NCBI GenBank assembly: GCA_964343305.1
Contig: CAYFJO010000014.1
Span: 1-60,962, forward strand
Origin: CAYFJO01 sp964343305
Lineage (GTDB): Bacteria; Planctomycetota; Planctomycetia; Pirellulales; Pirellulaceae
Direction of reading: 5' to 3'
DNA: 60,962 bases
Shown here: piece after piece, positions 1 to 6,399 of the stretch
Layout: every line of letters begins with the position of its first letter
Position numbering within the stretch: the stretch's first letter is position 1
Position numbers and translations under genes: made by a program
Notes under the pieces: generated by a model
Seen by the model: the letters and a program-made list of their open reading frames with translations, nothing else
What the model was told of the DNA's origin: nothing
The model's database searches: none

Positions 1-1
1 C

Positions 2-667
2 TGCCTGGGGACCGCCGCGCAGAACATCGGCATCGTCTGTCAACAGGAAGGCGAGGCCGCCCGCACCGCGGGGGACGAAGCCTCCGCCCGCCAGTCCTTC
101 GACGCGGCCCGCCGCTCCGTCGAGGAAAGCCTCGCGGTCTGGCAGGACCAAAACAACAAGCCGTACGAAGCCGATTCGCACGGCCAACTCGCCCGCATTC
201 ACCTGCTGCTCGGCGACCTCGCCGCCGCCGAGCGTCACGCCCACGCCGCCCGCGAGATCCACGAGTCCCTCGGTCTCAAAGAGGTCCATATCGATTACCA
301 CACGCTGGCCGAAATCGCCCAGGCCCGCGGCGACGCGACCGCCGCCGCCGAGTGGTCCAGGCGGCGGGACGAAAAGCGGGAAGAACTCAAGCAACTGGCC
401 GGCGGAGGCAGCGGCCTGCCCGACCAGCTTGTGCAAGCCTGCCAGGCCCTGCTACTGGCCTGCGCCCGCGCCGGTTTCGACGGCGAAGACCTCGGCCCCG
501 CCGAACAAAACGCCCTGGCCCAGCTCGCCCAACTCCCGGCCCCGATTCCCGTCTTCGCCGATTTCCTCCAGCAACTCGCCACCACGGGCAAACTTCCCCC
601 CATCCCCAATTCGCTGCCGCCCGAGCTTCACAATCTCGTCCAGGGCCTGGTCCAAGACGACAATTGA
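2..667 (+). CDS. TPR-repeat protein, 3' part only
   Basis: The frame is open from base 2 to the TGA at 665-667, so the 5' end lies outside the window and no start can be given. The roughly 221 visible residues are Ala/Arg/Glu-rich helical repeats (for example RIHLLLGDLAAAERHAHAAR) typical of tetratricopeptide repeats. A looser Pro/Leu-rich tail follows, ending LVQGLVQDDN. TPRs are protein-interaction scaffolds; the partner and function cannot be told from this part. The stretch is visibly richer in G+C than the genes downstream, with runs of gcc and cgc codons, so it may have different codon use or origin. It could be the end of a CHAT-TPR or kinase-TPR protein. Confidence 0.75.
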   Translation, partial: CLGTAAQNIGIVCQQEGEAARTAGDEASARQSFDAARRSVEESLAVWQDQNNKPYEADSHGQLARIHLLLGDLAAAERHAHAAREIHESLGLKEVHIDYHTLAEIAQARGDATAAAEWSRRRDEKREELKQLAGGGSGLPDQLVQACQALLLACARAGFDGEDLGPAEQNALAQLAQLPAPIPVFADFLQQLATTGKLPPIPNSLPPELHNLVQGLVQDDN

Positions 668-787
668 ATGTCGAACAAGGAATGTCGAAGTTTGAAGTTT
701 TTCCTTCGACCCAAACAGGCACTCCATGTGCTTTCCAAGATGAACCTGGCGCTGCTTGACCCACGACTGGCCGCGCGTGTTCAACAG

Positions 788-917
788 TTAAGGCGAGCGG
801 CAGATGAGAATTTACCCGTAGCCGAACTCGCCAAGAGTTCGGATGTCCGCTCTGTAACTCCTGAAGTCTTGGCGACTTCAGCTACGGCAGGTAAGAACTC
901 ATCTGCCGCTCGCCTAA
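788..917. repeat. Nested-hairpin palindromic repeat, copy 1
   Basis: An outer stem pairs 788-808 with 898-917 (one unpaired base). Inside it sit two smaller hairpins, gaactc-gccaa-gagttc near 824-840 and gaagtc-ttggc-gacttc near 863-879. Their loops are complementary, so the whole element can also fold as one long palindrome. The same architecture recurs at 5177-5282 and 18390-18502. No convincing gene lies between 668 and 998, and the short ORFs here are readings of this element. Confidence 0.75.
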
Positions 918-998
918 AGGCGGCGGCATCGCAAATGCACAACGTGACCGAAGTAGCTGTGCAAGATTGGTAGAGGGCTGCTGGCGAGGGGCAACGAC

Positions 999-1214
999 AT
1001 GCAAATTCACACAATCGAGTTGCCAAAGTACCAAAGGCCGAACAATAATCTATTGATCTCTGACCCGTTTGAGATGTGGTTGTATTTTTTGTGTTTCGCC
1101 CCAACCTCAACCGCCGAGGAGTTGGCTGCTCGGCTGAATGACGAAGAGTTTCATGAAGCGACGGAAGTATTAGAGATGATATCGAAGACACCCGAAGATC
1201 GCGGTCTTACTTGA
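999..1214 (+). pseudogene. C-terminal remnant of Rpn/PD-(D/E)XK family transposase
   Basis: The 71 residues match the tail of the Rpn family (recombination-promoting nuclease / putative transposase, PD-(D/E)XK): HTIELPKYQ, then WLYFLCFA, then an Ala/Glu-rich helix ending ISKTPEDRG. In intact members this follows a nuclease domain of about 200 residues. Here the frame closes upstream at 954-956 and the nested-hairpin repeat occupies the place of the N-terminal part. It is read as a decayed mobile gene, not a functional small protein. The family assignment is from remembered motif similarity. Confidence 0.6.
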
Positions 1215-1223
1215 AGGAAAACT

Positions 1224-3155
1224 ATGCCAGCCGACCTCGATCGGGTGTTGCGGGAGCATTTTGGGTTCGATGAGTTTCGCGAAGGGCAGCGCGCCGTGAT
1301 CGAAGCGTTGATGGCGGGGCAGTCGGCGGCGGCGGTGTTTCCGACGGGCGGGGGAAAATCGATTTGCTATCAACTGCCGGCCTTGTTGCTCGACGGGGTG
1401 ACGGTTGTTGTGTCGCCGTTGATCGCGCTGATGAAGGACCAGATCGATGCGCTGCGGTTACGAGGGATTTCGGCACATCGATTGGATTCGACCCTGTCGG
1501 CCGACGATGTCCGACAAGTGATGGGCGAGTTGCGGGCGGGCACGTTGCGGTTGCTGTATGTCGCTCCGGAGCGGTTTAACAACGAAAGATTTCGCGAGAC
1601 GATTCTACGAACCAAAGTTTCGCTGTTCGCGATTGACGAGGCACATTGCATTTCGGAATGGGGACACAACTTTCGGCCGGACTATTTGAAGCTTGTCGAG
1701 TTTGCGAAACTGTGCGCTGCCGAGCGTGTGCTGGCGTTAACAGCCACGGCAACGAGAAAGGTGTTGAGCGACATTTGCCGCGCGTTCGACATCGCCGAGG
1801 GCAACGCGATTTGCACCGGTTTTTATCGCGACAACTTGACGTTGCTCACCACGCCCGTAGCCGACGAAGAGCGTGATGCGCGGTTGATTGATCGAATGCG
1901 CGAGCGCGACCACGGGCCAACGATCGTCTACGTCACGTTACAAAAAACGGCCGAAACCGTTGCCGGACGCTTGGAGTCCACTGGTTTCTCAGCCCGTGCG
2001 TATCACGCGGGAATGAAATCCGAAGTTCGAGCCGAAGTGCAGGATTGGTTCCTTCAGTCGGATTCGGGAATCGTCGTGGCCACGATCGCTTTCGGCATGG
2101 GCGTCGACAAACCGAACATCCGCTACGTCTACCACTACAACATGCCCAAGAGCCTGGAGAACTACTCGCAAGAAATCGGCCGCGCGGGGCGCGATGGCCA
2201 GCCGTCGATTTGCGAAATGTTCCTTTGCATGGACGATTTGAACGTGCTGGATAACTTTGCCTGCGGCGACACGCCGACGCGGGCGGCGGTCCTGGGTCTT
2301 GTTGAAGAAGTCTTTGCCGCAGGCGATGAATTTGACGTGAGTTACTACGAGTTGTCGGGCCGGCACGACATTCGATACCTGGTCGTCCGAACGCTGCTGA
2401 CGTACCTAGAACTGCTGAAGTATTTGGAAGGTGGCACGCCGTTTTACTCGCAGTACCAGTTTCAGCCGCGGATGTCATCGCAGGAAATCTTGTCCAACTT
2501 CGAGGGCCAGCGGCGTGAGTTTCTGGCAAACATCTTTCGGCAGTCGACCAAAGGCAAAACGTGGTTCACGATCGACGTCGATCAGGCCGCGGCAGCAATC
2601 GGCGATTCGCGCGAGCGTGTCGTGCGAGCGTTGGACTATTTGGGCGAACAAGAAATGCTGGAAGTTAAAGCCGCCGGCGTACGCAATCGGTACAAGCAGT
2701 TGAAAGGTTGTGACGACACGCGCGATCTTGCCCAGCGTTTGTATGACAAATCAGTCGAACGCGAACGACAGGAATTATCACGGTTGCAGCAAGTCGTCGA
2801 TCTGGCCGGACACGACGGTTGTCAGGTGAACTTGCTGTGCAATTACTTTGGCGAGACGCTCGACGCACCCTGCTGCCACTGTACGTGGTGCAACCGCAGC
2901 CAGGGGCCGGTAAAGATCCCCGGGCGCCCGGTGCGGAAATTGGACGAGTTGGTGCGACAAAAAGCCATTGCACTTCGCGGCGAAATTCCCGATGTTTTTG
3001 AACATCCGCAGATCTTAGCGCGTCTCTTGTGTGGTGTGTCATCGCCGAGACTTGTCAAAACGAAGCTCACTTCCCACGAATTGTTCGGGGCGGCGGCCGA
3101 TGTTCCGTTTGCGGATGTGCTTTCCCGTTTGAGCGACGGTGTCTCTTGGCCGTAG
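1224..3155 (+). CDS. recQ: RecQ-family ATP-dependent DNA helicase
   Basis: RecQ unwinds DNA 3' to 5' in recombination and replication-fork repair. The sequence shows Walker A TGGGKS near residue 42, DEAH near 140, the motif VI stretch QEIGRAGRDG near 317, and a RecQ zinc-binding cluster near 548-573 (CQVNLLCNYFG then CCHCTWC). At 643 residues it is close to the family length. After the zinc and winged-helix region there is only a short tail (ending SDGVSWP), so a C-terminal HRDC domain appears to be missing. ATG at 1224 has an AAGGAAA Shine-Dalgarno just upstream. The next gene follows on the same strand after about 100 bp. Confidence 0.95.
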   Translation: MPADLDRVLREHFGFDEFREGQRAVIEALMAGQSAAAVFPTGGGKSICYQLPALLLDGVTVVVSPLIALMKDQIDALRLRGISAHRLDSTLSADDVRQVMGELRAGTLRLLYVAPERFNNERFRETILRTKVSLFAIDEAHCISEWGHNFRPDYLKLVEFAKLCAAERVLALTATATRKVLSDICRAFDIAEGNAICTGFYRDNLTLLTTPVADEERDARLIDRMRERDHGPTIVYVTLQKTAETVAGRLESTGFSARAYHAGMKSEVRAEVQDWFLQSDSGIVVATIAFGMGVDKPNIRYVYHYNMPKSLENYSQEIGRAGRDGQPSICEMFLCMDDLNVLDNFACGDTPTRAAVLGLVEEVFAAGDEFDVSYYELSGRHDIRYLVVRTLLTYLELLKYLEGGTPFYSQYQFQPRMSSQEILSNFEGQRREFLANIFRQSTKGKTWFTIDVDQAAAAIGDSRERVVRALDYLGEQEMLEVKAAGVRNRYKQLKGCDDTRDLAQRLYDKSVERERQELSRLQQVVDLAGHDGCQVNLLCNYFGETLDAPCCHCTWCNRSQGPVKIPGRPVRKLDELVRQKAIALRGEIPDVFEHPQILARLLCGVSSPRLVKTKLTSHELFGAAADVPFADVLSRLSDGVSWP

Positions 3156-3255
3156 TTCGGGTGTGGACTAGACTACGCCAACAAGACTCACAGAGAATTC
3201 TTGATGTTGGAGGGTTGGTCACGTCGGCGGATATCTCTTGGCGGAAATCGACTTC

Positions 3256-4254
3256 ATGGGCATTTCGCCGACGTTGACGGCGGTGCTGGCCGTGTCGTGG
3301 TTCTTCATGCTCGGCGGGTGCATCGGCAGTTTTATGAACGTGGTGATCTACCGCGTACCAGCGGGGTTGAGCATCGTGCATCCACCGTCGCGATGCCCGA
3401 AGTGTGAAAATCCGATTCGGGCGTACGACAACATTCCGATGCTGGGCTGGTTGAACTTGCGCGGCAAGTGCCGGGATTGTGGGACGCCAATCTCGGCTCG
3501 TTATCCGCTGGTCGAAGCCTTGGTGGCCCTGGTGTTTGTCGCAATTGCCTGGTTCGGACCGCTGGGCGGCGGTGAGAATCTGCCGCGTACGTTTCCAAGC
3601 ATGAATGAACATCCCAACATGTTATGGGTGCTTTGCGCGGGACATCTCGTGCTTTTGTGCACTCTGATCTGTGCGACGCTGATTCAATACGATGGGCATG
3701 TTGTGCCCTCGATGCTGTTTGTTGTGGCGCTGGTTGGCGGACTGATGGCGATGAGCTATTGGTCCGAGCACCGAACGATGCCGCTGGCAACGGGCGGAGT
3801 GCCGCGAGGCTGGCAAGTTGGAATGCAGTGCGGTTTTGTTTCGATGCTGGCCGGTGTTGGTTTGGGACTCTTTTCGTACTTGGCCGCGCCTCGGGAACAG
3901 ATGGGAGGCGCGCTGTCCTGCGCCATGGGTACTGCCTCGATCGGCGTCCTGTTGGGCTGGCAAGCGGTGAGCGCCATTGCGGTGGTGGCCGCGACGGCGT
4001 TCTTTGTTTCGACTTTGTTGGGCCGAGCGATTCGAGTGATGTCGCGTGTCCCCTGGTTTGTTTGGTTGACCCTGGCAACGGGTTTGTACATCATCTTTTG
4101 GCGTTCGATTGCGAGTACATTTTGGTGGCTTGGAAGCGGGGCCCGGTGGCCGACTTGCGCCGTGGCGGCGGGCATTGTCCTGGTTGTTTCTGTTTTGACC
4201 AAAATCGTGACGATTGAGAAAACAAATTGCGAGCCGGAAAATGAAGGAAACTGA
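3256..4254 (+). CDS. Prepilin peptidase (A24) with degenerate second active-site motif
   Basis: A polytopic membrane protein resembling PilD/GspO, which cleaves and methylates type IV prepilins. The N-terminal family signature is intact: GGCIGSFMNVVIYR, then two CxxC pairs (CPKC, CRDC) and YPLVEAL. The first catalytic Asp is probably the one in IQYDGHVVP (residue 146). At the expected GxGD position the protein reads CAMGTASIG, so the second Asp appears to be Thr226. Proteolysis may therefore be lost or atypical. ATG 3256 was chosen; an in-frame TTG at 3238 would add six residues. It overlaps the next gene by 14 bp, suggesting translational coupling. No pilin gene is nearby. Confidence 0.85.
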   Translation: MGISPTLTAVLAVSWFFMLGGCIGSFMNVVIYRVPAGLSIVHPPSRCPKCENPIRAYDNIPMLGWLNLRGKCRDCGTPISARYPLVEALVALVFVAIAWFGPLGGGENLPRTFPSMNEHPNMLWVLCAGHLVLLCTLICATLIQYDGHVVPSMLFVVALVGGLMAMSYWSEHRTMPLATGGVPRGWQVGMQCGFVSMLAGVGLGLFSYLAAPREQMGGALSCAMGTASIGVLLGWQAVSAIAVVAATAFFVSTLLGRAIRVMSRVPWFVWLTLATGLYIIFWRSIASTFWWLGSGARWPTCAVAAGIVLVVSVLTKIVTIEKTNCEPENEGN

Positions 4255-5101
4255 GAAAAACCTCAAGGCGATCGTAAACTCTCCAAGCTATCGCCTGGCT
4301 GAGATGGATACCGACTTTCTTAGTCGTCCGGAACTGCGGCCGGTACGAACCGAGCTGGAGTTGCTCAAGCCCGAAATGACATTCGAAGAACAGGGCATCA
4401 TTTCGACAATTGTGGCGTTTGGTGGTACGCAAATCGTTGAACGAAAGGAAGCCGAAGAGCGATTGGCCCAGGCCGAATCGGCTTTGAAGGCGTCACCCAA
4501 GAACAAGAAACGCAAGCGAGCCGTCCAGCGGGCTCGTCAAGTGTTGGACAAGAGCAAGTATTACGACGAAGCGCGTACGTTCGGCCACCTGGTCACTTCC
4601 CAGTGCCAGGGCGACGAGCGGCACGATTTCGTCATTATCACCGGCGGCGGCCCCGGTATCATGGAAGCAGCGAATCGCGGGGCTTATGATGCGGGAGGTA
4701 AGTCGATCGGATTAAACATCACGTTGCCCAAAGAACAGCGTCCGAATCCTTACATTACTCCGGAGCTGTGCTTTCAATTTCACTACTTCGCACTTCGGAA
4801 GATGCACTTTTTGATGCGTGCCCGGGCGCTGGTCGTGTTTCCCGGAGGCTTTGGCACGCTGGACGAATTGTTCGACGCGCTCACCTTGCGACAAACCAAT
4901 CGCATGCAAGATATTCCGATCATTTTGTTTGGCCGCGATTATTGGCAACAGGTGATCGACTTTCAATTCCTGGCCGACGAAGGCGTGATTGCCGACGAGC
5001 ATCTGGATCTGGTCGCCTACGCCGAATCGGCGCAAGAAGCCTGGGATATCATTTGCGAGTATCACCGGCACGACACCGACGGCCCCAAGCAGAAAAATTG
5101 A
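4241..5101 (+). CDS. LOG-family (lysine-decarboxylase-like) phosphoribohydrolase
   Basis: It matches the LOG/TIGR00730 family, whose members release the base from nucleoside 5'-monophosphates (cytokinin-type activation in characterised cases). The two diagnostic motifs are GGGPGIMEAANRGA (near residue 135) and PGGFGTLDELFDALTLRQT (near 200). The N-terminal 100 residues are a helical, charged extension (a run of Lys/Arg near residue 80) found in the longer type-II forms. ATG at 4241 overlaps the prepilin peptidase stop; a TTG at 4214 is also in frame but less likely. The true substrate cannot be read from the sequence. Confidence 0.88.
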   Translation: MKETEKNLKAIVNSPSYRLAEMDTDFLSRPELRPVRTELELLKPEMTFEEQGIISTIVAFGGTQIVERKEAEERLAQAESALKASPKNKKRKRAVQRARQVLDKSKYYDEARTFGHLVTSQCQGDERHDFVIITGGGPGIMEAANRGAYDAGGKSIGLNITLPKEQRPNPYITPELCFQFHYFALRKMHFLMRARALVVFPGGFGTLDELFDALTLRQTNRMQDIPIILFGRDYWQQVIDFQFLADEGVIADEHLDLVAYAESAQEAWDIICEYHRHDTDGPKQKN

Positions 5102-5176
5102 CGCATCTCGCGCAACCTTATTTGGACTATACTGCGTACTGGTTTTTTCCTGCAAGAATCCCATCCGCCCCATCAA

Positions 5177-5282
5177 CTAGAAGTGGTTTCAAAATTGAAT
5201 GCTGGTAGCTGGATTCGTGAGAATTCAGGCGAGCATCTGAAGTTTCACAACTTCAGCTACAAAATCTTGAAACCGCTTCTAG
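5177..5282. repeat. Nested-hairpin palindromic repeat, copy 2
   Basis: Outer arms 5177-5194 (ctagaagtggtttcaaaa) and 5265-5282 are inverted with two mismatches. Inner parts contain gtagctg with a hairpin, then ctgaagtttcacaacttcag near 5237-5256. The architecture matches copies at 788-917 and 18390-18502. It sits between the LOG gene and a thioredoxin gene and overlaps the most upstream possible (TTG) start of the latter, an argument against that start. Confidence 0.75.
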
Positions 5283-5346
5283 TGGATTGTCAACGTTGAA
5301 TGTTGGAGTGCCACTGGCTCGAGTTCATCGTTTGGAGTCATCCCCT

Positions 5347-6294
5347 GTGTTCCGCATTTTGTTGGTCGTGATGTTGTTGTCGCTTTGCACCGTCACCTCG
5401 TGCGGACCAGCCGTGCAGGATCCCTACGCCGTTCCACAAAATGCCAACGTGGAAGATGTTCTGGCGTTCATCGAACGCATCGAAGAAATGCAACCAACGA
5501 CGACGCGGGAAGTGAACACGCATCAAATCAAAGGGCCGGTCGCGGTGCGACACGCGAGTGATGAGATCCTGAGCATCGAAAATGACGCGACTTCGGCCGC
5601 ATTTCGCAAAGCGCTCTTGTACCGCGTGTCATCGATTGGTTCCGACACCAGACAACGGCAACGCGAAACACTGGAATATGTGAAAGCTCATTTGGCGGCG
5701 ACTGCGAATTTGACGGGCGACGAGCTTGCAATTGCAGAGAGCACGGCCCGCTCGCTGGAATCTTCAACGCATCGTGGAAGCAAAGCACTTGCCGCCGAAG
5801 CCTACCTCGAATTCTCGAAAGTGTTTGCCGGACTCACGCCGAAGGCCGTACAATTCGAAGGAGTTCATCGCAGGCTCACGTTGGTTGGCAAACCGTTTCA
5901 GTTTCAAGGTGTCGATCTTGCGGGCAACGAAATCGACATGGAATCGCTCAAAGGCAGTGTGGTGCTGTTCGACTTTTGGGCCACGTGGTGCGAACCATGT
6001 TTGCGAGAGATACCCAATGTGAGAAGAAACCATCGCAAGTACAGCAGCCGTGGCTTTGCCGTGGTTGGAGTCAGCCTCGACCAGAACATCGCTCTGTTGG
6101 AGAGCTTCGTGAAAACGAATGAGATCCCATGGCCGACCGTTGCCGCTTACAAGGGGGACACACACCCATCGCTTGATCGTTATGGAGTCCTGACCATTCC
6201 ACAGATGATCGTGGTGGGCCGCGACGGCAATGTGTTGGCCACGGACGTCCATGGACAAGCATTGAGCGAAATCCTGGCCCGACAGTTTCGCTAA
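5347..6294 (+). CDS. TlpA-like thioredoxin-fold lipoprotein
   Basis: A predicted periplasmic thiol-disulfide oxidoreductase. The N-terminus has a hydrophobic stretch ending in the lipobox VTSC, so it is probably lipid-anchored. About 170 residues of helical spacer follow, then a TlpA/ResA-type thioredoxin domain with the redox motif WCEPC in DFWATWCEPCLREIP, and VVGVSLD. GTG 5347 gives a compact lipoprotein signal and has GGAG nine bases upstream. The frame extends to TTG 5287, but that part overlaps a repeat. It is followed on the same strand by a larger paralogue, so the two probably act in the same compartment. Confidence 0.85.
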   Translation: MFRILLVVMLLSLCTVTSCGPAVQDPYAVPQNANVEDVLAFIERIEEMQPTTTREVNTHQIKGPVAVRHASDEILSIENDATSAAFRKALLYRVSSIGSDTRQRQRETLEYVKAHLAATANLTGDELAIAESTARSLESSTHRGSKALAAEAYLEFSKVFAGLTPKAVQFEGVHRRLTLVGKPFQFQGVDLAGNEIDMESLKGSVVLFDFWATWCEPCLREIPNVRRNHRKYSSRGFAVVGVSLDQNIALLESFVKTNEIPWPTVAAYKGDTHPSLDRYGVLTIPQMIVVGRDGNVLATDVHGQALSEILARQFR

Positions 6295-6399
6295 GATGAT
6301 TCGCAACCAAGTCGTTTCGGGGGTGCTTGGTTCTGTTGATTGACTTACAATGAACGCGACGTCAATCGCTTCGGCATTTTCACAACCACGAGGTTCTTC

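Noticed and set aside
668..973. 101-residue plus-strand ORF after the TPR gene
   Set aside because: It mainly translates the nested-hairpin repeat; no ribosome site and no domain.
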